Assembly: GCA_035236585.1 (NCBI GenBank)
Contig: CP141136.1
Coordinates: 33,812,949 to 33,876,948, forward strand
Origin: Warburgia ugandensis
Lineage: Eukaryota > Streptophyta > Magnoliopsida > Canellales > Canellaceae
Direction of reading: 5' to 3'
DNA: 64,000 nt
The notes beneath the pieces are model-generated. The model did no database searches and was not told the origin of the DNA. It worked only from the letters and a program-made list of their open reading frames with translations. The first letter of the stretch is position 1; every line of letters starts with the position of its first letter. A program made the translations under genes and the position numbers. Of the stretch, positions 1 to 15,121 are shown piece by piece.

Positions 1-356
1 ATAGCACCTAAAGTAAAGGAGAGTGAAGAGAGTCACAGCCTTTTTCAAGCAAAGTTATAAAAACCCAAATTTAAAAGATGTGTTGTTATAGAAAATTTGA
101 TTAAAAAAAGAAGAGGGTAGGAAAAGCTACATGAATTTTTTTTTGAAATTTTCTGAAAATGCCGAGTGATGCTGCAAATCACTGAGAGGCAAGGAAAACC
201 CACAATTGTGTATCACTATAAATATGCATGACATGGCTTGAGAATGTATAATACACTTTCTTTAAAGTGTTATTTACCCCACTCTTTAAACAAGATTTGG
301 TTTATGTATTGTTAATAATTGTACCTCAAATTTGTTGGAACAAGGAATTTTAGTAT
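1..356. other. Flank of element A, unidentified
   Basis: AT-rich sequence with no convincing coding frame or recognised repeat. Its last five bases (352-356, AGTAT) are one copy of the target duplication of element A, so this stretch was joined to 9806 onward before A inserted. Nothing else can be assigned. Confidence 0.5.
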
Positions 357-3300
357 TATGACGACCCGAGTCTTTATATGCATTTTTAAATGCAAAACTA
401 ATTCCTAATGCGTGATCGATCCCTATTTGAAACAATTTTATAAAAACAATGCAATGCACCAAAATATTCTTTTTCTTTTAAATTCATTTTGAAAACCCCA
501 AGTGTAAAGTACTATTGTCTTCATCCATATTTGCATCCACCTTGATTTACTCTGCCTTAAGTCAAATTCTTCGAAGACCTGAGATATTGTAAACAATGTA
601 CAATATCTTAGCAAGTTTTTATTTGTGTAGGTAGTTTCACATCTATTATACTAATTTTGAAATCCAATTCTATATAATATTTCAAATTATTTTTCATGCA
701 GTTCTAAAGAATATAATGATCAGATTAGAGGTAGGAACATAATTGACACCACATGCCAACCTCAATTTATAGTTTCATGTTAAAACATTTCAGATAACAT
801 CAATATAAAACATGCATGACTTTTAAATGCATATTTTTCAAATGATTGAATCTGTATGATAAATTCAAATAAATTGTAATATATAATGTAACACAAAATC
901 ACATGAATGCATAACTTGTAAATTATGTGAAAGATCCTCCATTTAACTTGATAATTCAAATGCCATAAGCTCCTTAAAATATTAAAATAGCAATCGATTA
1001 AACTGTGAACGTTGGCAATCCCGAACTGACAACGTCATCATCACGTGCACATATACACCTCGGCGAACACATCAGTTGGTTGGTCATGAGTACTCATCTA
1101 AAGACCATCATCATGTCAATTTATGTGGGGTCACAAAACAGAAATCTCATGGTACTATGCTCATGACTAACTAATTAAATTGTGTCTTCGGTATCTAGAG
1201 ACCAACCACCATAGACTCCATGACGTCTATGCATATGTCTTGAGAAGGGTTTCGTGAACACTTCTAGTGGTCATTTGCCTAACACAATAGTCGAGAACAA
1301 TAGGTGCCTCTTTGTGCATGGATACCTACCACCTTGGGTGATTAGAGGCCAAGAGGCCAAACCCGTACAACCTCTTAGCATAGTGGCCATCAGGCTCATT
1401 AACCTGAGCAAACATGTACCTCAATCCAAATGTCATTAAATTATATATCGTATATCTCATGCAAAACTATGCATTTCCTTCACTCATTTCACAACATAGG
1501 ATTGATGCAATTTCAAGTATAATCATTTTTTTCAAAAACATACAACTGCGTGTAAGAGAATGAGCAACATCACTTTCAGTTTTCATATAAAGGTATGCAT
1601 CATGGTTATAAAGGGGTGTGTTTGTGTTATATATATATATATATATATATCACATGTCTCATTAGTAAATCTTGTATTTTTTAAAGTTCAAACAATGCAA
1701 CATGACAAAATATCAATTTTATAATAATCAAGTAGTCTCAAATGGAAAGCATGATCATCAAAATGATTTGATTATTTGAAATCTACATATTTTAATAAAG
1801 CTGATAAAATGCTCAAAATCCCAATGGAAAATAAATATTAAAACCACCCACCTCAAACACGATTATACCAATCTTCAAAATGCTGAATAAGCTTAGTCCG
1901 TATCAGTCAGCACATGTATATTATAATGTCATTTATCTTACTTACAAATTCTTAATTGTGACTTATTTAGTCTTTGATTACCATTAACATGGTGATCCTG
2001 CTTTACCACTTTAAGATCATACGTAGTTCTCTTTATTTTTGTTGTAATGTTAAATCGTGACAATTGATTAAAGATCAATGGTCTGATCATTTAATTGTCC
2101 TCAATTCTCATTAATCTCTTACTTATAGATAGTTTATTTCACATCTCAATGTTTGATTTATTGATCCAAGCATCGGATTAAATACTAATCGGTGAGATCA
2201 ATAGCTCCAAGTCATTAGATATCAAATCTTCGAATCTAGTATCATTAGAACAATCTAACTAGTAGATTAATCTAAATACTAACATAAAGAGTTCAATTGT
2301 TCTTATTAAGGTTTATGTATTCCAGTCTTGTTTAATTTTCAAATTTTCTATAATTTATTAGGCATAACTAAGATAAAATGAAATTTAACTAATTTAAATA
2401 AGACTTGGTAGTGGTCTTACCTCTGATCACTTAACCCAAGTATGATTTTTATTTTTTATTTTTCTGATATGCCCTGATAAGAGTTGATCTCCTTTGATAA
2501 TTTTTTTTAAGAATGAATAGCTCAAATCAAGTGCTAGATCTATGGTCAAATCTAAATGGAAGCTCAAATCAGTAGCTGATCAAGATGTTAGGTAGTTGAT
2601 CACGTGTTAGATCATCTTAAAAGGTTGGATTGGTTTTACATTCGGCATCTAATGGTTGATTGATGGTTAGATCATGACAAAAAAGTCAAATCGGTTGCAG
2701 ATATGAGTTTCGGTGATTGATTAATGGTTGGATCATGAGGGAGTTTGTTAATTTGACTACAAATCAGACAGATGATAGATTATGGGCTAGATGATGATGG
2801 ATGGTTGGATTTAATTCTAATTGGTCACCTCTTGGTGTTTGATCATCTTTGATCTTATAGATCTATGAAATTTTTATAATTTCTAGGTCATAATCAGTTA
2901 AAAATGTACTTTAATTCTAATTTTTATTATATAATTAGATCTGTATCATTAAAATGAATCCAATGGACTTTTCTAATCATAAATTGAGCTTGTATAGCCC
3001 TTTGAATTTTAAATTTTATGTTTCAGATATTTTAAATGGTCTAGATATAATTTCTAGATCACAAGGTCATCAGGATGCACCAGCACAGAACGCATGTTCC
3101 AAAATGCACTAGTGTGTCTTGGTCTCCAAGATGCACAGTCGGTGCGTCACAATCCCCAGAACGCATCTGGTTTCTAGTCAGTCTGTGATCGCACTAGCAC
3201 AAGGACGTGCCCAATGGGTGCATCTCCGTCGCACGTCAACGGGGTGCATCCTAGTTGCCTGGCTAGGCTGATTGAATGAGACGGTCTGATTTGGACTATC

Positions 3301-3640
3301 TAATCATTCCAGTCACCAATCAATGTTCAGGATGATTAAAAAATTCACTATTTTTGGGGTTCCAAAGAGTTGGGGGTTCCACAATTTCATCGAATGGCTT
3401 AGATCTTCCATCTAAGTTGTCCTTGAGGTGGTTCCCAGTGAGATCTAACAAATCTTCTTTTACTGTGGATTGCCAGCCAATGAGAGAAGATCTGATTGGG
3501 ATCTGTGGAAGAAATGTCGAAAAACAGTAAAGGAGAGAGAGAGAGAGAGAAAATGAGAGGGAATACCTGATTTGGCTATAAAAGGTAAGATTTGGGGTTT
3601 TCTAGTGGGTGTAGATGCATTTGTCTTCCTCGTGGGTACT
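357..3640 (-). repeat. 3' LTR of element A (truncated)
   Basis: Aligns by eye with 5890 to about 9430 through shared blocks such as the head tgacgac...tttttaaatg, the aaaacccc-agtg block near 495 and the ggttttctagtgggtg block near 3596. About 140 bases present at 9272-9412 are missing here, and similarity ends near 3640. The terminal part and the junction with the internal region, including the polypurine tract, have therefore been deleted. It contains an (AT)n run at about 1629-1650 and a short GA run at about 3533-3550. Short open frames inside show no protein features. Confidence 0.8.
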
Positions 3641-4210
3641 TTATCAAGAGGTAGCCTAAGTATGGGTGCAATGGTTGGTTTCTTTAATTTCTAAATATTT
3701 GCCTTTCACGTGTCACCTCATACCTACATTATGTCCTTAGTTGTTATCTTAATTAACGGTAAAATAATAATCATCCAATATGCTATCATAGTGCCTGGTA
3801 AGGTTTAGGAAATTATGTAATTCCATCATTGTTTTAGATCTTTTTCTATTTCATCATTTTTGCCTTAGTTATCATTGGATCTAATACCATTATAAATTTT
3901 GAAATGACTTAGCCTAATAAGTTGACTTCCTTTAGTGAAGACTCATGTATAAGTATCTGTGATGTTCCTCTTAATGTACTATATAGTTTGGGGTGTTGTT
4001 TATTAATATACTAACAAGTTTATTAAGAAATGGTTGGAATACTTAGTTCAAGTGACAACATTGTTCTAAGGTAATGACACTTAAATCCATTGCTAAGTAA
4101 TGACCTTAAGATATTTGCTCTTCCCATCCTCCTCTAAGGTGTCAAGACCTCAAGTTGATCCTTGATAATACTCTAGTTGGTGAAGATCGATTGGATGAGT
4201 CATTTTTCTT

Positions 4211-4349
<139 letters not shown>

Positions 4350-5875
4350 TTATTCCTCATTATTACTCCATTCAATCATGTAATAATAATGTAAGATATT
4401 ATCAACTTAACTTTGAATTGACGAGAATCACTGGTGTCTCCTAGTAAAAACTATGGGTCTAATAAATTCTAATTTCAAAAGCCCATCTCATTATTTTCTT
4501 AAGATTTTTCAATTAGGTACACATCCTATAATGATACATTTTGAAACTAAAACTAATTTTAGAATTTAATTCCTTGTTGATTATAATCCTTCCTTGGTAA
4601 TTCTGAAAATTCCTTAAAATACAGTATTCTTAGTTTCGGTACTCTACTGCCCCCAAAGTCTATTTATCCATCTGTTTTGCCTCTATTACACTCTTCAACA
4701 ATAAAATCACTAGCTCAATCCTATTTAATCTTTCAAATTTGATTAGTTCATCTTTCAATTTGGCAAAACAACTCAAGATCCTTCATTTTTTATGTCTGGA
4801 TTTAGCCTATGGCTACGTTCCTTAACCACATTAAGTTCATGATCTTCACTACTCAATGTACATCAAATACTAGTATTTACATCTTATGTTTTCTTGAAAT
4901 AATTTCCTTCTTCTTCATGCACTTAAATTAGTCTCTTTACTTAATTTGTCATACATAATAGATACTATGTCTACAATTTTGGTCAATAGATATTATGAAT
5001 TGAATACTTCCAAATAATGTTAGACTTCTCTAATAATAACATTGAAATCCTCAAATGTTCGTATTTCCAATGAATCATTGCAATACCTCAAGAAATCCAT
5101 TGAATGTTGTTATATATTACCTCAACACTATGCTTCTCTAACTTATAAGCTCATTCCTTTTTTGCATTTAAATTCCATGATCAATCTATCATCATAGGTC
5201 AAATATCTTCAAGCAAATTATCATCAAAATCTTCTATGACTATGTTCTTGTCAAATTCCTCAGAGCACCACTCGAATTTAGTTTTTTACATATCGACTAA
5301 CATATTCATACTCATGTCGTGTTCCTCTTGAGTACATTAAATATCATTTACTATAATTACTTTATGATCTACTCCATTATACTCGGGTCGTTATTGTATG
5401 ATGGCAATTACATCTCACAAGGTCCATGTAGTTCATCTAACATTAAGCTAAGTTCTCTATAATTATTAGTTTAATAAATCTAGTATAAGTGAGGGTTTCT
5501 ATTAAAGATATCATCAGAATGATCCTATATTCTCATTCTTCACTCTCATAATTATACTAATCTCATAGATTTAAAAATTTTTTTTTATATCTGCAAAGGT
5601 TAATAGCTTCCTTGTTTACTCCACTACTCATGACTTCTTAATCCTAAGTAGTTTAGACTTGATTTTAATAGGGTTTGCATCTTCCAATGCATAAGTATTT
5701 GTTATATCCAACTCTCTTTTTTTGCTAACTTACTTATGATGTATTTCTTTCTAATTTGATACCATTTCCTATACTAGTCATCTTTATAACTCATATTTAA
5801 ACTACTTGTTCTTAATTATTCTATTCGTATGTGACTTTTGGTCATGCAGGACTGGTTGTGAAAGGATAAAACTAG

Positions 5876-5887
5876 GCTTTGATATCA
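5876..5887 (-). other. Degenerate primer binding site of element A
   Basis: The minus strand reads TGATATCAAAGC, two bases from the plant initiator-Met type site TGGTATCAGAGC, and both differences are G to A. It lies two bases from the LTR end at 5890, the same spacing as in elements B and C. Confidence 0.75.
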
Positions 5888-5889
5888 AC

Positions 5890-8800
5890 TATGACGACTT
5901 GGGTTTTCATATGCATTTTTAAATGTAAAGCTAATTCCTAATGAAGGATCGACTCCTATTTAAAAGCAATTTTATAAAACAATGCAATGCACTAGAAGAT
6001 TCTTTTTATTTTAAATTCATTTTGAAAACCCCGAGCGTCACTTGACTTTAAGAAAACAAAATAACTAGATTTTTTTTATTTATATAAACTAAAACAAAAA
6101 TATATGCATCCTAGATCTATCAAAGTCACAGCTCATAGTCCAACTATAAATTACATATATATGTCCAAAAAGGATAAGTCATATACTCACATTAATTATA
6201 GTACGTTATGCTATTGTCTTCATCCAGATTTACATTCACCTTGATTTGCTTTGCTTCAAGTCAAATTCTTTGAAGACCTAAGATATTGTAAACAATTTAC
6301 AATATCTCAACAAATTTGCACTTGTGTAGGTAATTTCACATCTATTATACCAATTTTGAATTCCAATTCTAAACAATATTTAAATCATTTTTTTACACAG
6401 TTTTAAAGAATATAATGATCAGATCAGAGGTAGGAAATGTAATTTAAACCACATGCCAACCTCAATTTACAGTTTCATGCTAAAACATTTCAGATAACAT
6501 TAATATAAAACATGCACGACTTTAAATGCATATTTTTCTAATGATCTAATCTTCATGGTAAATTCACATAAATTGTAACATTTAATGTATCATAAAATCA
6601 CATGAATGCATAACTTGTAAATTATGTAAAAGATCGTCCATTTAACTTGATAATTTAAATGTCATAAGCTCCTCAAAATATTAAAATAGTAATCGATTAT
6701 ACTACAAACGTTTGCAATCTCAAATTGACAACATCATCATCACATGCACATATGCACCCCAATGAACATATCAACCTGTTATTCATGAGTACACATCTAA
6801 AGACCATCATCATGCCCATGTATGTGGGGTCCCAAAACAAAAATCTCATGGTACACCATGCTCATGACTAATTGAATCGTATATCTTCAGTATCTAGAGA
6901 CCAGCCACCACAACTTCCATGGTGACTGTGGATATGTCTTAAAAAGGGTGCCTCGAACACCTCCAATGGTCGTTTTTCTACCACAACAGTCAAGAAAAAT
7001 AGGTGCCTCTATACAACTTCTTGGCATAGTGCCCACTAGGCTCATTAGCCTGAGCAAATATATATCTCAATCCAAATGTCATTAAATCATATATCGTATA
7101 TCTCATGCAAAACCATGCATTTCCTTAACTCACTTCATAGCTTGGAATTGATTCAATTTCAAGTATAATCACTTCTTTCAAAAACATACAACTATGTGTA
7201 ATAGAATGAGCAACATCACTTTCATTTTTCATATAAAAGTGTGCATCATGGTTGTGAAGGTCTGTATATATAAATTACATGTCTCATTTGCAAATCTTGC
7301 ATTCTTTTAAAGTTAAAACAATGTAACCTGACAAAATATCAATTTTATAATAGTTAAGTAGTCTCAAATGGAAAGAATGATCATCAAACAATTTGATTAT
7401 TTGAAATCTACATATGTTAATAAAGTCGATAACTTGCCCAAAATCCCAATGGCAAATATATGTTAAAACTACTTATCTAAAACATAGTTATCCCAATCCT
7501 CAGAATGTTGAATAAGCTTAGTTTGTATTCGTCAACATCTCTGTCAACACATGTACATTACAATGTCATTTATCTTACTTACGATTTCTTAATTGTGACA
7601 TCTTTAGTCTTTGATCACTATTAACATGGTGATCCTACTTTATCACTTTCTGATCATACGCATTCCTCTTTATTTTTGAGGTAATGTCAAATCCAGGCCT
7701 TTGATTAAAGATCAACAGTCTAAATCATTTAATTGTCCTTAATTCCCATTAATCACTAACTTATAGATAGTTTATTTCATATCTCAATGTTTGATTCATT
7801 GATCTGAGAGTCAGATTAAATACTGATCAATTAGATAAATACCTCCAAGTCATTCTGATATCAAATCTTTGAATCTAGGATAATCAGAACAATCTAACTA
7901 GTAGATTAGCCTAAATACTTACATAAATAGTTCAATTGTTCTTATTAAGGTTTAATGCATTCTAATCTTGTTTATTTTCTAAATTTTCTATAATTTATTA
8001 GGCATAACAAAGATAAAATGAAATTTAACTAATTTAAATAAAACTCAGTAGTGCTCTTACCTCTAATCACTTAAACCCATTATGATATTGTGCCTGATAT
8101 GCCATGAACTCCTTTAATAAAAAAAAATTCAAGAATGAACAGCTCAGATCAAATGCTAGATCTATGGTCAAATCTAAATGAAAGGTCAAATAGGTGGCTA
8201 ATCAAGGTGTTAGGTAGTTGATCTCATGGGTTAGAACATCTTGAAAGGATGGATTGGTTGTAGATCCAGCATCTAGTGGCCGATTAACAATTGGATCGTG
8301 ATGAAAAGTTCAGATCAGTTGCAGATTTAAGTTTTAGTGAGTGATTAATGGTTGGATCATGAGGGAGTTGATTGATTTGATCACAAATAGACCATTAGAT
8401 GATAAATCATGGGCTAGATGATGATGGATAGTTGGATCTAATTCTGATTGATCACTTCTTGGGGTTTGATCATCTTTGATCTTAAAGATCTATGAAATTT
8501 TTTAGTTTTTAGGTCACAATCAGTTAAAAATGTCATCTGATCCTAATTTTTATTGTATAATTAGGTCTGTGTTGTCAATACAAACCCAATGGACTTTTGT
8601 GATCACAAATCGGGCTTGTATAGCCCTCCAAATTTTAAATTTTATGTTTCAGATATTTTAAATGGTCCATATTTAATTTCTGGATCAAAATGCGTCAAGA
8701 CAAGGTCATCGAGACCCACCGGAACGAGACACACGTTCTTGAATGCACCAATGCATCTTAGTCTCCAAGACGTATAATCGATGCATCACAGTCCCTAGAA

Positions 8801-9800
8801 CGCATCTGCGTTCTGATAGGTCCGTGATCGCGCCCACATGCATGCACATGCACGGGGGTGCGACAAATGGGTGCATCTTCGTTGTGCATGAGCAAGGTGT
8901 GTCTTGGTCACCTGATCAGGTCGACCAGGATGGGATGGTTCAATCTAGACCATCCGATCATTTCAATCACCAATCAACATTCAGGATGATTAAAAAATTC
9001 ACCATTTTTGGGGTTTCCAGGGTTTTGGGGTTCCATGATTTCATCAGACGGCTTAGATCTTCCATTTGAGTTGTCCTTGAGGTGGTTCTTAGTGAGATCC
9101 AATGGATCTATTTTCACTGGTGGATTGTTGGCCGATGAGAGACGATGCGACTAGGGTCTATGGAAGGGATGCAGGAAAATAGAAAAGGAAGGAGAGAAAG
9201 GGAGAGGGAATACTTGATTTGGCCAGAGAAGGTAAGATTTGGGGTTTTCTAGTGGGTGCAGATGCATTTGTGCCTATCAAAATCCTAGGTCACAAAAGAT
9301 GTAGGAAAAGGGTGATAGCCAAAGGGAGAAGAAGGAGAAAAGGATAGAGTCTAAGGAGGAAAGGGGAACAAGATGGGGAAAGGGAAGAGGGGTTTTTATT
9401 GCCATTGATCTACCTTCCTTGCGGGTAGGCACGATCACCAACCTCTTTCCCTGGTGAAGGAGTTGGAGATTGGGGGGGGGGGGATTATCAAAATGCCCCC
9501 CGTATTTTTGAATCTTTCTGTTTTAAAAAGAAAAAGTAAAACTGGCCAATTTAGAAAATTATCAAAATACCCTCGACTTCAAATGCTCATAACTTTCTCA
9601 TATGAACTCCATTTTTGCATGTTCTTTGTATTGTTGGATTTCGTTTTTCAAGTAGAATCCAATTATTAAGGTTTCAACACTTTATTTGAATTCTATAAAA
9701 AAATCTCATTTATTTGAATTTTAAGAATAAAATTATATTTTGTCCTTTCTTTGTAATAAAATTTACATAAAATAATATTTTAAAATTTAGGGTTATTACA
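5890..9800 (-). repeat. 5' LTR of element A
   Basis: The more complete LTR copy, 3911 bases, starting TATGACGACTTGGG and ending ATTACA next to the target duplication. It shares the family head and tail with LTRs B, D, E and G. A run of 12 G lies at 9472-9483. Open frames inside it (for example around 8743-9069 and 9454-9669) match no recognised family and are not conserved in the left LTR. Confidence 0.85.
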
Positions 9801-9805
9801 AGTAT

Positions 9806-11337
9806 TCCTTTTAATGTCAAGCATTTAATGGTTGAACTATTTATAAGCACTATTTCATATTTATATATCACAAACATAGTACTCATACTATTGGAAAATT
9901 TGAGGCAAGAGAGAAAAAATAGAGGAGAAATAGCAAATAAGAACATGCAAATGCACAGTGCCAAATACTATGTAACTAAATTTATATTTTTTTTCTTAAA
10001 ATTAAAATCTATAAATTTAAAATATAATAATTAATAATTATATAACATTATATTAAATACAATTGAAATAAATAACATAAAAAATTGCCTATGATTATAT
10101 GTTTTTGAAAATGGCCCTTATGAAAGAATCTAATTTCCCAATTTGTAGATAGATTTTCCACGGGTTAGAATGCACTATTGTGTATAGTTACCTCCACTAT
10201 AGGTAAAAAGAATGAAAATAAACTTATCCATGTGGGTACAAACCTAAATAAAATATTTAATGATTATGCCTCTTTTAAGGATTTTTCTTTTTACTTGTGA
10301 ATTTTGTTATTCTTATTATGCACTTTTTTAAAGACTTTTGGGCCTTTTTAAAGATTTTTGGAACATTTTTAAGGATTATTCTTTCTTTTTTCTAAGATTT
10401 TCCTACCTTTTGTTCTTACTATCTTGTATGCATTTTTCTCTTCTAAGAATTTACACCCTTTTTTGGTCCTTTTTCCTTAAGACTTCTCTTCTCTTACATC
10501 AATTTTCAGTTTTTCAACTATGCATTCACCTTTTTTTTTTGCATATCCTTATTATTGTAAGTCTTTAAAACTAGTACTCAGAGAAAATATCGCTAATTAA
10601 TAAAATTATTTATTACAAATTTAATAAGAGAAAAGGAAAGTCCAAACATGAAATATTGTATGTGCATTTTTGAAGAGAGAGAGATGAAGCATGTGTTTCT
10701 GATAAAAGAGAGAGCCTACAAAAGAAATACATGTGCATGATAAAGAAATTTTGATTTAGTAAAAACTTTCTAAGATTTATTTTGCAACTTAACAAAGAAC
10801 GAACAAAAATATACAACATTGCTATGAAAAATTTGGATCCATTTTAAAAACACTCCATTCTCATGCCTTTTCATAGAATTTTTTTTGAGAAAAGGTATTA
10901 TATAGAAAACATTAGAATTAAAAGAATTTCAAATTTTGAAAAAAGTGATAGGCCCTAAATTTGAACTATGCATGAAATTAAATAACAAGTTAAAATTAAA
11001 AAAGAAAGATATTTTGCATTTTGCATTTTTAATATTAAAAAGAAAACAAAATATGTTTCTCTATATATGCTCTTTTCTTTTTCTTTTTGTAAAAGTTTAC
11101 CTTTGTGTGTGTATAGACACACACACATTAAACCTTTTGCACCCTACTATAGATGTGTAATTCTTCCAAAGAACAAAAATATATCTCATGCCTTTACCAA
11201 TGAATAAAGCAAAAGAATAATTGTACTATTAAATAAATAAATATATATATATATATGTTGAGATAAGAGAAAGAAATAAACAAAAATATGGTGAGAGGAT
11301 TATATTTGTCAAAAAGAAGTGTGCTGGATGTGCGCGC

Positions 11338-11415
<78 letters not shown>

Positions 11416-11982
11416 TTAGAGCTATTTATGAGACATAAAAGAGCAAGATGAGATGGTAAAGAATTGTAAGAAAAGTAGGAAACTGCTAAAAGAGATAGTT
11501 TTTAAAAATGAAGTCTATGAATTTGACCATTAAAAATGTGATCAGACTGTAGATCTATAAATCTAATGATATGAATTGCAGGTTGAGGATGATTTGGTTT
11601 GTAGGTTTACAAACAATAAATGGAAAGCTTGTTAAATGTATAAAAGCCTATCGGACTGTTAATTTGTAGATCCGATCATTCCAACTCATAGATCTATGTG
11701 ATTTAGTCCTAGAAGATCAGATGTGATTGATTGCTATAAGAAATTGATTTTTCTAGTATCAAAATCAGTATGATCTGAGGTTAAACTGTAGATCAGGGAT
11801 TACCTAACCATTAAAATTAGGATCTTAATATACAAATCTATGATCGAGAGACTAAACCATAGCATTTATTCTATATTTCTTAGTTTGACACTTAATTGAT
11901 AATATAAGCTATGATATATGATTCGTAATTTTCAATCAACTGCCAAAGTGGTTCATCATTGATCTCAATATATCTGAACTAT
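9806..11982. other. AT-rich intergenic DNA, unidentified
   Basis: Very AT-rich, with several low-complexity patches. Imperfect units of the type tttttaaagattttgg repeat three times at about 10322-10378, and pyrimidine-rich DNA follows to about 10570. No recognised coding sequence or LTR structure. The short open frames here are compositional. Confidence 0.5.
11340..11411. repeat. (AG)36 microsatellite
   Basis: About 72 bases of pure GA repeat, directly preceded by a short GC alternation (tgcgcgcgc). Confidence 0.97.
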
Positions 11983-14327
11983 TGTTTGTTTTACTAGAAG
12001 TGCATGGGCTATTGTAGTAGAGCTTGTACAAGTATGGGTCAATTCCACGAGGACTCGACTTAAAAAGAATGGAGTTTAAATAAAATTTAATTTGCCAAAA
12101 ATTAGCAAAAAATTATAGGAATTAAATAACAATGAACTAGAAACTCAGATCTATTGAATTAATGGGGAAAAAAATTGAATTCAAAAGAAGAAAATTAAAC
12201 AAAATATCAATTAAAATCCACTTCCCTAGCTTGATCATAGCAAAATTCTTCAATTTTGGCCACATCCAAGTCAATCAACCTTCATCAATCCATCTCTCAG
12301 GTCTCTAATTAAAGATTCAATGGCTAGATCATGCAGATGTTCTAAAAATCTGGTCATCTGTACTAAGGAAAGAACTTGAGATTTGGATAGCTTAGATTGA
12401 TTTTAGATTGATTTTTTTTAGATAACCCACAACATTCTTTGATCTATCACGCATTAGATCCTATTCACAAATTTTATTATTTTTTCAAATTAAAATACCA
12501 AAGCACCACTTCTTACTGCATCTACAAATTAGAGTGTTATTAGAAAAGTAGTGGATAACTGAGACAGTCATGCGCGGTCATGAACATATGACACTTGCTA
12601 AGCAATTATCTTATTCTTGTTCACAATCCAAGATTAATCCAATCTCTCTTTACAATCCACGAACAGTTAGGATCCACAAAGATTTTACTAACTTTGGTCA
12701 ATGATTTCTTTGACTTAATAATGGAATTTTTCAATGAAACTTGGCACCTATAACAATTTGATATCAATAAATTCATTGTATGGTTAGATTTTAGATCAAC
12801 ATAATAGAAATTAAGATAGTCAATAACATACATAGGCTATTCACCAACCTACACAATAGTACTTTTTAAGATTATTTCATAAAATTAAACAAATTTGATC
12901 ATTAAATTAAAAAAAAAAAATTTATACGAAACTCTTTCTAACTCAAATAAAAATATCAACAAAGGATTAGAATTTTCTAAAGCTATCACATAGACCAAAA
13001 TAAAGGTGCAAAACTTTAAGTAACTATTTTTGTTCATGCAAATAGTAGCAAGTAACTAATTTTAATTGATTCAAGCTACAAGATTTGGAATTAAAATTGA
13101 AAATAAAAAAACTTGATCTTTCTTCTTCTTTATGTCTTCTATCCAATGAACCAAATTCTAGAGATTTTGGTCAAGCATCAAAAGAAGAATTGACTAACGT
13201 GCACGTGCATTGTTTATCTTCTTCAACCTTTGTTTTTCTCCTAATTTTCAAGCTTTCTTCTCACTCCATCTTTGATCTAGTTTTTATTGTGACAATTTGT
13301 TTTTTAATTAACTTTTTAAAAATTCTTTTCAAAAAGCAAGGCCCCTAATCGAAAATTTGTTTCATAAAACAAACAAAAGAAACATTTTGCTGTGAGAAGA
13401 GTATGAAAAACCCCAAGTGTCCTTGCTACTTTACAAAACATGGATTATACGATAAAATGAAATATTCATTTATACTAAAAATCTGGCAATGTCTCCTCTG
13501 TTTTTCTAACATTAAGCATTTAATGTGATGCGATCACATAATAAACACAATTTTTCATATTGTTTAGATTTAAACATTCAAGGACAATGTACTTACACAA
13601 AACAATCACCCAGGATGACCAATCACAACACAATCACATAAGTTATCAAATACTTACATGTTCATAATATAACAAAGTCTCTCTCTTTCTCTTCAAGTAC
13701 AACAATTTCAACACAGTTTGTCTTACCTTTCCTTATCAAAATCTTCAGTACTGGCACTCCTATTTAGAATATAGCTCCTATTGCTTATAGTCCTCTAATT
13801 TGAGATATTATAATTAAGTACAATATCTCAACAAGCTTGTGCTTGTGTAGGTGGAATAAGACACAATTATCCATAAAGAAAATTATGATTTTTCTATATA
13901 GATCAAATTTTAATACTGCATCATGCAAAACTATAATCATTTACAATTTAACCTGAAATAAGTCTAAGTATTTATCACAATCATGAATTCATGATACATT
14001 TCATATAGTCATATCCTATCTGGGATATAGCTTCTGATGCTACTAATAAATAAATAAAATTCTCAATGCATCCATACCAAAACACATTCCTTAAAACACA
14101 ATGTATGCAAATACATGCCAAACTCACATTTAAATGTGAAATCGTAATCATACTGAAGCATAAGAGAAGGTCAAACTATCTAATGTGAATACACACACAC
14201 ACACACATGCATATAGATGACCTCCTATAATGGTTTACTATCACCAATAACCAAAAGAACATAGTTCATATATGGGTCAGAAGTACTCTCAATCTTGCAA
14301 TGCTTACAAATTTTCTAGTCTTACCTA

Positions 14328-14945
14328 TGATATATAGTCTTACAAATCTTACTAGTCATTTCATATTGCCTAGGTACCACAGTGTTTAGCTCATACGAGT
14401 CATTATGTCTTACCTATGCACCACAGTCTTCAACTCTTACGAGCTGTCTAATCTTACTTATAGTTCATAGCCTTACAACTTTATGAGTCCTTTCATATAC
14501 CTGAGTACCATAGTCTTCAACTCTTATGAGTCATCTCATCTTACCTATGGTTCACAATCTTACAACTCTTACCAATCATCTTATATAACTTGGGTACCAC
14601 AGTCTTCTACTCTTGTGAGTTCTAATCTTACTTGTTATTCACAATCATACAACTCTTATGAGTCTTTTCATATACATGAGTACCACAGTCTACAACTCCT
14701 ATGAGTCGTCTCATCTTACCTATGGTTCACAATCTTACAACTCCTACGATTCATAGTCTTCAATTCTTACGAATCTTCTCATCTTTCTTGTGGTTCATAG
14801 TCTTACAACTCTTACGAGTCCTTTCATATTACCTGAGCACCAGAATCTTCAACTCTTACTAGTCATCTCATCTTACTTGTGCACCACAAACTTCAACTTT
14901 TACGAGTTGTCTCATATTACTTGTGGTTTGCAGTCTTAAACTTTT
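14328..14945. repeat. Degenerate tandem array, about 87-base period
   Basis: The phrase cttacaactctta and its variants recur at 14472, 14559, 14645, 14733 and 14812, spacings of 79 to 88 bases. Each period alternates a cttacct-tggttcac half with a accacagtcttcaactc half, so the basic unit is about 43 bases. It lies within LTR E, and I do not see it in LTRs A or B. Confidence 0.8.
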
Positions 14946-15082
14946 CTTAGATGACTCATGATAAATAACATGCACTTATACATGAGCAGTTTAATCATAA
15001 TTCCAAATACAACATATATATATATATATATATTTACTTCATTCATCGCATAACTTGAAGAAACTCATTATAACAATTGGGA

Positions 15083-15086
<4 letters not shown>

Positions 15087-15119
<33 letters not shown>
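15087..15119. repeat. (AT)n microsatellite
   Basis: About 33 bases of alternating AT. A second run lies at about 15014-15033. Both are inside LTR E. Confidence 0.95.

Positions 15120-15121
<2 letters not shown>

Noticed and set aside
14328..14945. Regular repeats that could suggest a CRISPR-like array
   Set aside because: The units are contiguous and degenerate without unique spacers, and the DNA is plant nuclear.
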